Made by a program: the position numbers and the translations under genes
Assembly (NCBI RefSeq): GCF_001411805.1
Contig: NZ_CP007212.1
Span: 1,178,001 to 1,242,000, forward strand
Direction of reading: 5' to 3'
Source of the DNA: Burkholderia plantarii
Lineage (GTDB): Bacteria > Pseudomonadota > Gammaproteobacteria > Burkholderiales > Burkholderiaceae
DNA: 64,000 nucleotides
Part shown: positions 46,976 to 58,838 of the stretch, one piece after another
How the letters are laid out: every line of letters begins with the position of its first letter
Position numbering within the stretch: the stretch's first letter is position 1
The notes under the pieces: generated by a model
What the model was told of the DNA's origin: nothing
Database searches by the model: none
What the model saw: the letters and a program-made list of their open reading frames with translations, nothing else

Positions 46976-47905
46976 TCACTCGATCGCGCGCCCCCCGGTG
47001 GCGCGCGCCTGCCCCTGCTCGACCACGTTGAGCACCGCGCGCACCGCCACCACCACGCAGGTGCCCGTGCCGATCGCGAGCGGGTACTTCCAGTCGACGT
47101 GCGGCATGATCTGCGGAATCACCGAGATCGCCAGCGCCGGCAGCACGAACGCGTCCGCGGCGCGAATCAGGACGATGGCCAGCCCGAACGCGATCAGCAC
47201 CGACAGCGGCCCGGTGCCGAACAGCGCCACGCTCGCCCAGCCGAGCGCCGCGCAGGCCACGCACAGCACGGGCACCAGCGCGGCGCGCCGCGCCCACGGG
47301 CAGTGCTCGGGCCGGATCAGCATTTCGTAGGCGAGCACCAGCAGCGGCGGAAACAGGATCAGCCGGATCCCGGCGCGGGCCGCGAGCAGGTAGGCGATCG
47401 CCAGCACGCACCAGTACGCGACCCAGCGCGTGGCCTTGCCGGAGGCGGTGGCGCCGGGCTGCCAGGCGGGACGGTAGGCCATCGACAGCAGCGCGAGCGC
47501 GCCGGTATCGCAGGCGATGAACACGACGTAGTGCAGGCTCGTCACGCCGAACACGAGCGGCAGGAACGCGGCCGGCACGGCCGGGAACACCGGCGACTTC
47601 ATCACCTTCACGATCAGGATCGCGCCCGCGATGCACAGGATCGCGGCCGGCGCGCCATACGGCAGGTGGGTCGCCACGGCCATGCCCCACAGCGCGGTGA
47701 CGGTGGGGGTGGCCAGCACCATCAGCGGCGCCTTGGCCCACGGCCCGTTCGGCCGCATGAAGATGCCGTAGCCGAGCGCGGCCAGTTCGGGGAAGAACGC
47801 GAACTCGTTGTGGATCAGCTTGCCTACGCTCGAGACGAGGCAGAGATAGACGACGGCCAGGCAGGCGGCGGGCAGGCTGGCCTTGGCGAAGTTGGGATTG
47901 GACAT
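46976..47905 (-). CDS. Polytopic membrane protein, function unknown (HPP-like?)
   Basis: 309 residues with about nine to ten hydrophobic helices (AACLAVVYLCLVSSVGKLIH, VMVLATPTVTALWGMAVAT-like, ILCIAGAILIVKVMKSPVFP, VPVLCVACAALGWASVALF). The pattern of short helices with NEFAFFPELAALGYGIFM near the start resembles HPP-type membrane proteins, but the HPP tripeptide is not seen. The start at 47905 is the first Met before helix 1. Unassigned. Confidence 0.6.
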   Translation of the reverse strand: MSNPNFAKASLPAACLAVVYLCLVSSVGKLIHNEFAFFPELAALGYGIFMRPNGPWAKAPLMVLATPTVTALWGMAVATHLPYGAPAAILCIAGAILIVKVMKSPVFPAVPAAFLPLVFGVTSLHYVVFIACDTGALALLSMAYRPAWQPGATASGKATRWVAYWCVLAIAYLLAARAGIRLILFPPLLVLAYEMLIRPEHCPWARRAALVPVLCVACAALGWASVALFGTGPLSVLIAFGLAIVLIRAADAFVLPALAISVIPQIMPHVDWKYPLAIGTGTCVVVAVRAVLNVVEQGQARATGGRAIE

Positions 47906-48095
47906 GGCGGGAGGACGGGCTGCGAAACGGTTGTCGGCGCATCGGACCAGGGCGAAGCGGTTCGCCCTGCCGCCGCGTCGGCCGCGGCGGCGAGGGCAAG
48001 GCGGGGGCGTGCGCGTCATCCGTCGCCGCCGCGCGGCGCCGATGCACTCAGGCGGACGAGGCGCGCGGCCGGCACGCGGCACGCTGCCGGCCTCA

Positions 48096-50042
48096 TCACG
48101 CCGAGCGCGCCGTTTTCGCCGCGAACGCGAGCGTGTCGCCGCGCTTCTTCGACGGACCGGTGCCGGCGTCGGCGGGCGGCTCGATGAAGCGCGCGCGGAT
48201 CGATCGCGCGATGCCGGCGCCGTCGAGGCCGCAGGCGGCGAGCAGCCTGGCCGGGTCGCCATGATCGATGAAGCGGTCGGGCAGGCCCAGTTGCAGCACG
48301 GGTCGCAAGAGGCCGGCGGCCGTCAGCGCCTCCAGGCAGGCCGAGCCGGCGCCGCCCATCACGGCGGCTTCCTCGACCGTGACGATCGCGTCGTGCGTCT
48401 CGGCGAGCTGGCGCACCAGTTCGGTGTCGAGCGGCTTCACGAAGCGCATGTTGGCCACGGTGGCGTCGAGTTCCTCGGCCGCCGCGAGCGCCGGCGCGAC
48501 CATCGTGCCGAACGCGAGGATCGCGATGCGCTGGCCTTCCTGCTGCGTGGAGCGGCGCCGCACCTCGCCCTTGCCGACCGGCAGCGCCTCCATCTGCCTG
48601 ACGGTGGCCACGCCGGTGCCGGCGCCGCGCGGATAGCGCACGGCCGTCGGGTTCGGCTGCTGCAGCGCGGTGTAGAGCATCTGGCGGCATTCGTTCTCGT
48701 CCGAGGCGGCCATCACCGTCAGGTTCGGCACGCAGCGCAGGAACGCATGATCGTAGGCGCCCGCGTGCGTCGCGCCGTCGGCGCCGACGATGCCGGCCCG
48801 GTCGATCGCGAACACCACCGGCAGGTTCTGCAGCGCGACGTCGTGGATCAACTGGTCGTAGGCGCGCTGCAGGAACGTCGAGTAGATCGCCACCACGGGC
48901 CTCAGGCCCTCGGTGGCGAGCCCGGCCGCGAACGTCACGGCGTGCTGCTCGGCGATGCCGACGTCGTAGTAGCGGTCGGGGAAGCGCTTCTCGAACTCGA
49001 CCATGCCCGAGCCCTCGCGCATCGCCGGCGTGATGCCGACCACGCGCGCGTCGAGCTCGGCGGCGTCGCACAGCCATTCGCCGAACACCTGCGCGTAGGT
49101 CTTTTTGGCGGGCGTTGCCGACGGCTTGATGCCCTCGGCCGGATTGAACTTGCCGGGGCCGTGGTAGAGCACCGGGTCGGCCTCGGCGAGCTTGTAGCCG
49201 AGGCCCTTCTTCGTCACCACGTGCAGGAACTGCGGGCCCGGCAGGCCCTTGATGTTGCGCAGCGTGGGGATCAGCGCGTCCAGATCGTGGCCGTCGATCG
49301 GGCCGAGGTAGTTGAAGCCGAACTCCTCGAACATGGTGGCCGGCAGGATCATGCCTTTCGCGTGCTCCTCGAGCTTGCGGGCCAGGTCGAGCATCGGCGG
49401 CGCCACGCTCAGCACGCGCTCCACGCCGGCGCGCGCGGCCGCGTAGAAGCGGCCCGACATCAGGCGCGCGAGATGGCGGTTCAGCGCGCCGACCGGCGGC
49501 GAGATCGACATGTCGTTGTCGTTGAGGATCACGATCAGCGGCACGTCGTCGGCCACGCCGGCGTTGTTCAGTGCTTCGAAGGCCATGCCGGCCGTCATCG
49601 CGCCGTCGCCGATCACGGCGATCGCGCGGCGCTCGCTGTCCTGCAGCTTCGCGGCGACCGCCATGCCGAACGCCGCCGAGATCGAGGTGCTCGAATGCGC
49701 GGTGCCGAACGTGTCGTACACCGACTCGGTGCGCACCGGGAAGCCGGAGATGCCGCCGATCTGGCGCAGCGTGGGCATCTGCTCGCGGCGGCCGGTCAGG
49801 ATCTTGTGCGGATAGGTCTGGTGGCCGACGTCCCAGACGATGCGGTCGCGCGGCGTGTCGAACACGTAGTGCAGCGCGATCGTCAGTTCGACGGTGCCGA
49901 GGTTCGGCGAGAGATGGCCGCCCGTCTTCGAGACGCTGTCGAGCACGAAGGCGCGCAGTTCGTCGGCGAGCGGACGCAGCTGGCGACGATCGAGGCGGCG
50001 CAGGTCCGCCGGATCGTCGATGGTGTTCAGCAAGTCGTACAT
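48096..50042 (-). CDS. dxs: 1-deoxy-D-xylulose-5-phosphate synthase
   Basis: 648 residues. ThDP-binding and DXS motifs are present: [52 protein letters not shown], and in the second half [18 protein letters not shown] and [12 protein letters not shown]. It condenses pyruvate and glyceraldehyde-3-phosphate in the MEP isoprenoid pathway. Burkholderia dxs usually follows xseB and ispA. Neither is here, so it may be a second copy. It lies 339 bp downstream of aceE on the same strand, another pyruvate- and ThDP-using enzyme. Confidence 0.95.
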   Translation of the reverse strand: MYDLLNTIDDPADLRRLDRRQLRPLADELRAFVLDSVSKTGGHLSPNLGTVELTIALHYVFDTPRDRIVWDVGHQTYPHKILTGRREQMPTLRQIGGISGFPVRTESVYDTFGTAHSSTSISAAFGMAVAAKLQDSERRAIAVIGDGAMTAGMAFEALNNAGVADDVPLIVILNDNDMSISPPVGALNRHLARLMSGRFYAAARAGVERVLSVAPPMLDLARKLEEHAKGMILPATMFEEFGFNYLGPIDGHDLDALIPTLRNIKGLPGPQFLHVVTKKGLGYKLAEADPVLYHGPGKFNPAEGIKPSATPAKKTYAQVFGEWLCDAAELDARVVGITPAMREGSGMVEFEKRFPDRYYDVGIAEQHAVTFAAGLATEGLRPVVAIYSTFLQRAYDQLIHDVALQNLPVVFAIDRAGIVGADGATHAGAYDHAFLRCVPNLTVMAASDENECRQMLYTALQQPNPTAVRYPRGAGTGVATVRQMEALPVGKGEVRRRSTQQEGQRIAILAFGTMVAPALAAAEELDATVANMRFVKPLDTELVRQLAETHDAIVTVEEAAVMGGAGSACLEALTAAGLLRPVLQLGLPDRFIDHGDPARLLAACGLDGAGIARSIRARFIEPPADAGTGPSKKRGDTLAFAAKTARSA

Positions 50043-50381
50043 GGTCGTTCCATGGTGGGAGAACCCGCGGCACGGTGCGTCGTCGGTGCGGCGGCTGTCG
50101 TGCCGCGTGCCGCGCGCGCGGCGTGATCCGGCCCGAGGTGTCGCGCGGGCCGTAGCCGGGCAGCATCGGCCCGGGCGACAGCCGACCGACGCGCGGGAAC
50201 CGCGAGCGGCAAGGCGGCCCCACGCGCCACGGCCGACGGCCCGCGCCGACACTCGCGCGATGCCGCCGGGAGCGCATCGGGCTTGCGCGGGCCGATGCAT
50301 TCATTCCCGTCGGCCGCCCCGTCGCGCATGCGGCCGGCCCGCCCCCCGGGCGCGGCCGCGGTGAAGCGCGCGGTCAGACGA
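50043..50381. other. 339-bp region between aceE and dxs
   Basis: GC-rich sequence with no ORF and no T-tract terminator after aceE, so read-through into dxs is possible. Confidence 0.3.
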
Positions 50382-53054
<2,673 letters not shown>

Positions 53055-53162
53055 GACATAGCTCCATAGAAATAGATGGCCGGGGGGCAGCCCGACCAGA
53101 TAGCAACGGCAAGCCGCAAGGACTGCGCGCAACGCGAGAGGGGTCGTCTCGTCCAGATATGA

Positions 53163-53176
53163 GTTGCAATTGCAAC
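53163..53176. promoter_or_regulatory. MarR operator candidate between aceE and marR
   Basis: GTTGCAATTGCAAC is a perfect 14-bp palindrome in the 185-bp divergent region. A second, near-palindromic ATTGCAACTACAAT follows at about 53205-53218, and ATTGTA at 53184. Repeated ATTGCAA half-sites fit a dimeric MarR protein. Confidence 0.6.
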
Positions 53177-53239
53177 GAGAGCGATTGTATCGGCATAGAG
53201 TAGAATTGCAACTACAATCGATTCTCCAGGAGCCCCGCC

Positions 53240-53704
53240 GTGCCCACCCATGAGCCTGATCTCTGGTTCTCGTTTGTCAGGACCCATCGACGACTGATTC
53301 GTGAGATCGAGCGCCGCCTGGCCGAGGCGAAACTGCCCGCCTATGCGTGGTACGACATTCTCTGGGGCATCGAAAGCAGCCCCGAAGGCTCGCGCCGCAT
53401 GCACGAACTGGCCGACTCGCTGGCCGTCGAGCGCTACAACCTGACCCGCCTCGTCGATCGCCTCGAAGCCGAGGGGCTCGTCACCCGCACGCGCTCGGCC
53501 GACGACGGCCGCGCCGCCTTCGTGGCGATCACGAAGGAAGGGCGCACGCTGCGCAAGAAGATGTGGAAGATCTACGAGGCCACCGTCGCCGAACTGTTCG
53601 TGTCGCAATTCGACGCCGAGCAGCGCCGGCTGTTCGCGAGCGCGCTCGACCGCGCCGCGCATGCCGCGCGCGAAGCCTATTCCTCGAAGGGCGCCGCGGC
53701 CTGA
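53240..53704 (+). CDS. MarR-family transcriptional regulator
   Basis: 154 residues from GTG at 53240, preceded by CCAGGAG 8 nt upstream. The winged HTH is LADSLAVERYNLTRLVDRLE, followed by the wing VTRTRSADDGRAAFVAITKE. The domain order and length are normal. Divergent from aceE with palindromes between, it likely represses aceE and itself. The ligand may be an aromatic acid or another anion, as in the family. Confidence 0.92.
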   Translation: MPTHEPDLWFSFVRTHRRLIREIERRLAEAKLPAYAWYDILWGIESSPEGSRRMHELADSLAVERYNLTRLVDRLEAEGLVTRTRSADDGRAAFVAITKEGRTLRKKMWKIYEATVAELFVSQFDAEQRRLFASALDRAAHAAREAYSSKGAAA

Positions 53705-53769
53705 CGCTTTGAGCCGCGCGGGCTTGAGCCGCGCGGGCTCGCGGCATTCCTTCGAGTCCGGTCGCTGCG

Positions 53770-54582
53770 CTATCCGCTGATCGCCTGCTGGATGTGGCCC
53801 GACAGTTCGGCCACGTGCTGCGAGGCGCCGATGATGAAGCCGCGATCGGCGCCGTCGCGCGAGAAGCGCACCACCTTGCCGCCGAGCGCGGGGATGATGA
53901 CCTGCGCGGCCGACACGTCGGTGCTGGCGCCGTCGAACGACACGGTGCCGCCGAACCTGCCGGTGGCGATCTTGATCGTGTCGATCACGGGCGACCAGGT
54001 GGCGAGCAGCCGCTTCGAATGCCGCTCGACGATTTCCCGGATCTGCCGCGCGAGCGGATCGTCCCGCATCGCGTGGCCCTGCATCCAGCCGATCGTCGAG
54101 TGCCTGAGGGACTGGCCGGTGGACAGCTCGCGCAGCGGCACCTGATTGTGGAAGATCGGCCCGTTGCGAATGCCGTGGACCATCTCGTCCTGATAGGCGT
54201 CGTAGAGGATCGCGGCGACCGGCTCGTCCAGATGGCAGAGCGTGAGCGTGACGCCGAACAGCGGGATCGCCGATAGGTAGTTGTGCGTACCATCGAGCGG
54301 ATCGACGATCCAGCTCCAGTCGGCGGTGCCCCCCGATACCGCCGACTTCGCCGAATGGATCGGATGGGAGCCGTCGATGCAGCGGATCCCCTTGATGATC
54401 AGCTTCTCGCAGGCGAGGTTGACCTCGTCCACGATGCAGTCGAAGTCGGCCAGTTCCGACACGCGCACGTCGGTGAAGAACCGGCGCTTGGCGAGCTTGC
54501 CGGCATCGTGGACCGGCCGCAGCATCGCCTCGATGTATTGCTGCGCCTCGCCGTGCGGGAATTTCGAATTTATGGTTGTCAT
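53770..54582 (-). CDS. Inositol-monophosphatase-like protein with altered metal site
   Basis: 270 residues. The FBPase/IMPase core motif WIVDPLDGTHNYLSAIPLFG is intact, as are an early Asp (DFDCIVDEVN) and a late Asp region (STDVSAAQVIIPALGGKVV). The usual GEE metal-ligand motif is replaced by HPIHSAK, so the Mg-binding Glu is absent. It may be a non-phosphatase member or a phosphatase with changed chemistry. It is last in the minus-strand run after the Rieske ferredoxin (85 bp), so it belongs with the nitroimidazole-type genes. Start at 54582. Confidence 0.82.
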   Translation of the reverse strand: MTTINSKFPHGEAQQYIEAMLRPVHDAGKLAKRRFFTDVRVSELADFDCIVDEVNLACEKLIIKGIRCIDGSHPIHSAKSAVSGGTADWSWIVDPLDGTHNYLSAIPLFGVTLTLCHLDEPVAAILYDAYQDEMVHGIRNGPIFHNQVPLRELSTGQSLRHSTIGWMQGHAMRDDPLARQIREIVERHSKRLLATWSPVIDTIKIATGRFGGTVSFDGASTDVSAAQVIIPALGGKVVRFSRDGADRGFIIGASQHVAELSGHIQQAISG

Positions 54583-54667
54583 AACAAAATTCCATGTCCT
54601 GATGGGTACACGGCGACGCGCGGCGACGGCACGGCATCGGGCAACGCCCGGCGCGTGATCGGCCGGC

Positions 54668-54928
54668 CTACTTGTCGAGCGTCGCGCCCTTGCGTTCACG
54701 CACCACGATGACCAGGTCTCCGCAGGACGGCCCGGTCAGCCGTTCGCCCGTCTCGAGGCTGAACTGCGAGAAGTGCAGCGGGCAGGCGATGGTCTTCTTC
54801 TGCCGGTTGATCACGCCGTGCGTGAGCCAGCCGTGGCGATGCGGGCAGTGCTTCGGGATCGTCACGTCCACGTCGTCGAGGTGGATCGTGAAGGTTTCGT
54901 TTTCTTCGTAGTCGTCGAGATTGTTCAT
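54668..54928 (-). CDS. Rieske [2Fe-2S] ferredoxin
   Basis: 86 residues. The Rieske motif is CPH (Cys28, His30) and CPLH (Cys49, His52) with 18 residues between. The short length and lack of a membrane anchor mark a soluble electron carrier. It sits 144 bp after the diiron oxygenase gene and could feed electrons to that enzyme or to the Rieske oxygenase at 59345. No flavin reductase is nearby. Confidence 0.9.
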   Translation of the reverse strand: MNNLDDYEENETFTIHLDDVDVTIPKHCPHRHGWLTHGVINRQKKTIACPLHFSQFSLETGERLTGPSCGDLVIVVRERKGATLDK

Positions 54929-55034
54929 GTGCGTTGGTGGCGCGCGCGGCGCGGCGCACGCGCGAGGGTTCGCGCGCGCCGCTCCGGCGGCCGCTTCTCC
55001 GGAGTGGATGGTGACGAAGGCCCGGTCACGACGA

Positions 55035-55066
55035 CGTGCGCCGCGCCGAAAAGGGCGCGGCGCACG
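55035..55066. repeat. Perfect 13-bp hairpin after the diiron oxygenase gene
   Basis: CGTGCGCCGCGCC (55035-55047) and GGCGCGGCGCACG (55054-55066) form a perfect stem with a 6-nt loop, 6 bp downstream of the stop codon at 55073. On the minus strand no U-tract follows. It may stabilise or partly terminate the rohPQRS message before the ferredoxin. Confidence 0.7.
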
Positions 55067-55072
55067 TGCCGC

Positions 55073-55906
55073 TCACGAGTACTCGCTGGCGTAGTGCCGG
55101 GCCTTGCTGACGGACGCCTCGAACGCCTGGGTGGTGATTTCCCGGCCGAAGCACACGCCCTGCCATGCCTTCGCGCAGTCGAGCTGCCCGGACTTGTCCA
55201 TCGCGCGCAGCAGGCGGTGGCCTTCGATGGCATGGAACACGTCGATGTGGACGTGCTCGCTGTAGTAGTGGTGCGCGCTGACGCCGAGCCGCTCGCAGGC
55301 ACGCGTGTAGCAGAGGAAGAACGAGGGGATGATGCTCTCGAAGTAGGTGATGACGCCGGCGAAGTACGACGGATCGTCGGCCCGCACCGACAGCCAGTAG
55401 AACATGTTGACGAACGCGAGCGCGTCCGGCGAGACGTTGTCGATGTAGTAGTTCAGGTCGGTCGGCAGCCCCAGTTCGTCGAGCAGCTTGATGTAGAGCG
55501 CGGTGTGCGAGCGCTGCAGGTTGCCCGAGCCGAACTCGTCGACCATCATCCGCAGTACCGGCATCTGCGCCTCCAGCGAGAGCCGCGGCATCAGGAAATA
55601 GAACACCTGGGCCTCGGTCAGGCCGTCGGTGGCGAATTCCTGCACCAGGATCCGGAATTCGTCGAGCGACATCTGCTCGGCCACGTAGCGCACGCTCTCG
55701 GCGTCGTCCTCCTCGTCCTGCTTGATCAGCGCCGCGAGGCGCTTCTGCAGTTCCGCGAGATCGGCCGGCAGGTCGGCAGGCGAGACCCGGCTGATCGTCG
55801 AGCTGGTCCAGTCCCGTTCGAAGGCGAGCAGCCGCTCCTCGACGGGGATGAGGCGCTTGGTTTGCGCGCGATTGGCGATGTACAACGCCCTTTGCAGTTC
55901 ACTCAT
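55073..55906 (-). CDS. rohS: Haem-oxygenase-like diiron N-oxygenase (RohS-like)
   Basis: 277 residues. An all-helical haem-oxygenase-like fold with metal ligands typical of HDO enzymes: Glu124 and His134 (DEFGSGNLQRSHTALY), Glu190, and His218-x3-Asp222-x2-His225 (EHVHIDVFHAIEG). In azomycin biosynthesis RohS oxidises the amino group of 2-aminoimidazole to the nitro group. It overlaps the preceding DapA-like gene by 4 bp (ATGA). The four-gene order matches roh clusters. Assignment rests on fold and context; other HDO N-oxygenases or desaturases are alternatives. Confidence 0.78.
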   Translation of the reverse strand: MSELQRALYIANRAQTKRLIPVEERLLAFERDWTSSTISRVSPADLPADLAELQKRLAALIKQDEEDDAESVRYVAEQMSLDEFRILVQEFATDGLTEAQVFYFLMPRLSLEAQMPVLRMMVDEFGSGNLQRSHTALYIKLLDELGLPTDLNYYIDNVSPDALAFVNMFYWLSVRADDPSYFAGVITYFESIIPSFFLCYTRACERLGVSAHHYYSEHVHIDVFHAIEGHRLLRAMDKSGQLDCAKAWQGVCFGREITTQAFEASVSKARHYASEYS

Positions 55907-56709
55907 GACAGATTCACCTCCACAGCCACGATTTGATTCGACGCGAGGATGCCGCGCTCGGTCAGTTCCTCCTTGATGTGCCGGTACCAGTCTTCCTGGT
56001 CCAGCCCGAACCTCACCGTCAGCTCGCCGATGAACTCGCGCAGCGCCGGGTCCGACGAGCGCGTCGCCAGCCGGCACACGGCCGGTTCGAGGTTGGCGAG
56101 CGAGACGGTCTGGCCGTCCGACTCCAGGCCGGTGCAGAGCCAGTGCTCCCAGCCCAGGTAGTAGGCCAGCCCTGCGTTGCGCAGGCGGTCGATGTCGGTC
56201 TGGCTGCGCAGCTCGGGCGGGGAGTCCTTGATCCCGACCACGCGCGGCAGCCGGGCGATCTCGAGCAGGGTCTCGAGCGTTGCCGTGTTCTGCGACAGCG
56301 AGGTTTCGTTGTAGATGTACAGCTTCAGGTCGGTCGCGTCGTGGACGGCGGTGAAGTGCGCGACCATCTCGGCCTGCGACACCGCCGTGCCGAACGGCGT
56401 CGGGAACATCACGGCCTGCGCGCCGAGCGCCTGCGCCTTGGTGGCGTAGCGCACCACTTCGGCGGTGGTCGCCCGCTCGATGCCGGCGATCACGCGCTGG
56501 CCGCCGGCCACGGCCAGCGTCGCGCGCAGCATCGCTTCCCAGCGCGTTTCGTCGAGCAGCCAGCCCTCGCCCGAGGTGAGGCAGGCGATGAAGCCGGTGG
56601 CGTGGCGCGTGGTGTTCGCGATCAGCCGCGCGACGCCGGTCGGGCAGACTTCGCCCTGTTCGGTGAGCGGCGTGACGAGCGGCACGTAGAGCGCGGAATC
56701 AGTTGACAT
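55903..56709 (-). CDS. rohR: DapA-family retro-aldolase (RohR-like)
   Basis: 268 residues, slightly short for the DHDPS/NAL fold. The Schiff-base Lys161 (VVGIKDSP) and the Tyr133 of YIYNETS are present. The usual GTTGE phosphate/carboxylate loop is changed to LTSGEGW, so it is not a true DapA. RohR cleaves 4-hydroxy-2-ketoarginine to guanidinoacetaldehyde and pyruvate. Start at 56709, 7 nt after GAGGAG, inside the end of the previous gene (11-bp overlap). Confidence 0.8.
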   Translation of the reverse strand: MSTDSALYVPLVTPLTEQGEVCPTGVARLIANTTRHATGFIACLTSGEGWLLDETRWEAMLRATLAVAGGQRVIAGIERATTAEVVRYATKAQALGAQAVMFPTPFGTAVSQAEMVAHFTAVHDATDLKLYIYNETSLSQNTATLETLLEIARLPRVVGIKDSPPELRSQTDIDRLRNAGLAYYLGWEHWLCTGLESDGQTVSLANLEPAVCRLATRSSDPALREFIGELTVRFGLDQEDWYRHIKEELTERGILASNQIVAVEVNLS

Positions 56710-57214
56710 GGAACCACTCCTCGCCCGTCAGCAGAAACGCCTTCGAGCGGTGATAGAGGTTTTCGAGCTCGGTCGGGAAGCTGCCCGCGGCCGACGCCTC
56801 GTCGAATGAACCGAGATGCTCGGCCAGGCACGGCAGGCTGCGCAGCGCCGGATCGTGCGTGTAGAGCTTGGCCTCGGCGGCCAGCACCTGCGCCACCAGC
56901 AGCTTCTGCTCGGCACGCAGGTGGGCGAGCCGCTCGTCCGAGTACGCGGTCAGCAGGTGGCGCGTCTCGTAGCCCTGCCGCACGAATGTCATGTCGGTGT
57001 GCAGCACATCCATGAACGGGTAGTAGTCGTCCTGGGTTTCGCGCGGCTGCCGCCAGATGACCGAGTCGCAGATGCCGATCTGCTCGAAATTCATCCTGGC
57101 CCCGATCGTGAAGTGGCCATGGAAGAAGTCCAGCGAACGCGTGCGGATCACCCGGTCGCCATGATGCATGCCGAGGAACAGCGAGGCATCGATGAACGGC
57201 ATCGTGTTACGCAT
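56699..57214 (-). CDS. Small conserved protein of unknown fold, position of RohQ
   Basis: 171 residues. It begins MRNTMPFIDASLFLGMHHGD, with acidic residues that recall PIN-like folds (FIDAS), and continues SVIWRQPRETQDDYYPFMDV and LHTDM. I recall similar DUF-type proteins in actinobacterial clusters, but cannot name the family with certainty. By gene order it takes the place of RohQ, the step that closes guanidinoacetaldehyde into 2-aminoimidazole. GGAGAG 5 nt upstream supports the ATG at 57214, overlapping the previous gene by 8 bp. Confidence 0.65.
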   Translation of the reverse strand: MRNTMPFIDASLFLGMHHGDRVIRTRSLDFFHGHFTIGARMNFEQIGICDSVIWRQPRETQDDYYPFMDVLHTDMTFVRQGYETRHLLTAYSDERLAHLRAEQKLLVAQVLAAEAKLYTHDPALRSLPCLAEHLGSFDEASAAGSFPTELENLYHRSKAFLLTGEEWFHVN

Positions 57215-58400
57215 GATAGCTCTCCAGCGCCGACTTCATCGCGGCCATCGCCTGGCGGAAGATCTCCGGGTCGCGCGCGAGCGCGATGCGCACGAAGCGC
57301 TGGCCGCGTTCCGGATGCTTCCAGTAGAAATACTTGCCCGGCAGCACGTAGACGTTGGACTTCAGCAGGTGAGCATGCAGCTCGTCGGCCGAGACGCGTT
57401 CGTCGACGATGCGGAACCAGCCCACGCTGGTCTCCACCTTCGGCTCGCAGTAGGACAGGATCTTGCCGTTCAGGTGCTGGATCGCGCTGGCGCGGTTGAT
57501 CGCCAGCACTTCGCGCACCGAGCGGAAGCCGTCATTGACGCTGTCCTTGATGTATTGCGTGACGACGTTGAGGATGAACGGCGAGACGTTCAGCAGCACG
57601 CTCGTGACGATGCTGTAGATGTCGGCGTTGAGGTTGCGGCTCGAGGTGACGGTCGCGCACTTGGCGTCCTGCAGCGGCCAGGTCTTGCCGGTGTCCTCCA
57701 TCGCGATGTAGCTCACGCCGGCGTCTTCCATGATCGCGTAGGCGTCGATGCGCTCGCGCCCGGAGGTCAGGATGAACGCCGAGAAGCAGAAGTCGAGGAT
57801 CAGGATCTTGCCGTGGTCCTTGCAGTAGCGGACCACTTCCCTGAACGGCTCGGCGCCGTCGGCGAACAGGCTCGCGCCGGTCGGGTTGTTCGGATCGACG
57901 AGGAAGATCGCGTCGATCTGCGAGGCGTGCTTCTGCAGGTTGGCGTAGATCCGCCCGGGCTGCTCGAACAGCGATTCGTCGAGCGCCGACATCGGCACTT
58001 CCATGTGCTTGAGCAGGTCGTGCAGGTTGTCGAAGCACGGCTCGATCAGGCCCACGCGCAGGTTGCGCTTGCGCAGGAAGGTGGCCGTGATGTGCATCGC
58101 GATCGACGCGGCATAGACCAGGTAGATCTCGTCCTTGCGTTGCAGCGCGCGGTGCTGGCCGTGCAGCCGATAGAACGCCTCGATGAAGGCCTGCTCGGCC
58201 TGGTGCTGGGTTTCCGACGCGGCCTTGTACCAGAGGTACGGCAGGCTTTCGACGATGCCCTTCTGCGACGGGCTCTGGCCTTGGTGGGTGTGCGCGTCGG
58301 CGAGGTTGAAGCGCGTCTTCAGCGCCGAAATCTCGTGCTGCGTGATGTCTTCCTTGGCCTGGTTGTCGGTATCGGCGATGTGTTCGGTAAGGACGTCCAT
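57207..58400 (-). CDS. rohP: PLP-dependent L-arginine oxidase/hydroxylase (RohP/MppP-like)
   Basis: 397 residues. Fold-type-I aminotransferase family: LVDPNNPTGASLF, ILDFCFSAFI and the PLP Lys239 in MEDTGKTWPL. The N-terminal arm carries Thr20, Glu23 and His37, with the spacing of the Thr12/Glu15/His29 set that MppP-type arginine oxidases use for substrate closure and hydroxylation (from recalled literature). These enzymes turn L-arginine plus O2 into 4-hydroxy-2-ketoarginine. It is the first gene of the tightly overlapped set P-Q-R-S. TTGACA lies about 50 bp upstream (58450-58455, minus strand) but no matching -10 is clear. Confidence 0.82.
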   Translation of the reverse strand: MDVLTEHIADTDNQAKEDITQHEISALKTRFNLADAHTHQGQSPSQKGIVESLPYLWYKAASETQHQAEQAFIEAFYRLHGQHRALQRKDEIYLVYAASIAMHITATFLRKRNLRVGLIEPCFDNLHDLLKHMEVPMSALDESLFEQPGRIYANLQKHASQIDAIFLVDPNNPTGASLFADGAEPFREVVRYCKDHGKILILDFCFSAFILTSGRERIDAYAIMEDAGVSYIAMEDTGKTWPLQDAKCATVTSSRNLNADIYSIVTSVLLNVSPFILNVVTQYIKDSVNDGFRSVREVLAINRASAIQHLNGKILSYCEPKVETSVGWFRIVDERVSADELHAHLLKSNVYVLPGKYFYWKHPERGQRFVRIALARDPEIFRQAMAAMKSALESYHA

Positions 58401-58838
58401 GATCTCAGTCTCTCAGGTATCCAGCGTGGTCCGGGCGGGCACGCTGTCTTGTCAAAGGGCGAGCACGCGGGCCGGCGGGTGGCGCCGTGGCAATCGGCGT
58501 TCCCTCGTGGCCGCGTGTCTCGTCACGGCGTGGTTACATGAGGCTTGCTCGACAATGGGCCAGTGTCGCGATTCGGGCACCCGGCACGCGGCGACGCGTG
58601 CCGGGCTTACCGCTGAGGCCGCCGGGCGCGCTGGCGCGGCGGAGGGCGAACATGCCGGGCCGGAAGGCCGACGGCTGACGCCGATAGAGTTTGAGCGTAT
58701 TGGAGCGACTTCGTCTTTCAAACATGCCATCCTCGCAATGCTGGCCATCGGTACGACAGTGCTCTTGACGTGGCACTTCGGTTCTCGTGGAGCCGGTGGT
58801 CGAACAACGGCTCCCGTGATTCGTTCGCGGCGCCGGCT
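58401..58838. other. 438-bp region upstream of rohP-like gene
   Basis: It contains a minus-strand TTGACA (58450-58455) and an inverted repeat CAGCGTG (58422-58428) / CACGCTG (58440-58446) close to the rohP start. The 98-codon frame here is low-complexity and probably not coding. Likely an internal promoter region of the cluster. Confidence 0.45.

Noticed and set aside
53700..53760. Direct repeat TTGAGCCGCGCGGGC after the MarR gene
   Set aside because: A simple two-copy GC-rich repeat between converging genes; no T-tract and no clear role.
58452..58748. 98-codon ORF between cupin and rohP-like genes
   Set aside because: Low-complexity, no homology features, and the region carries promoter-like elements instead.
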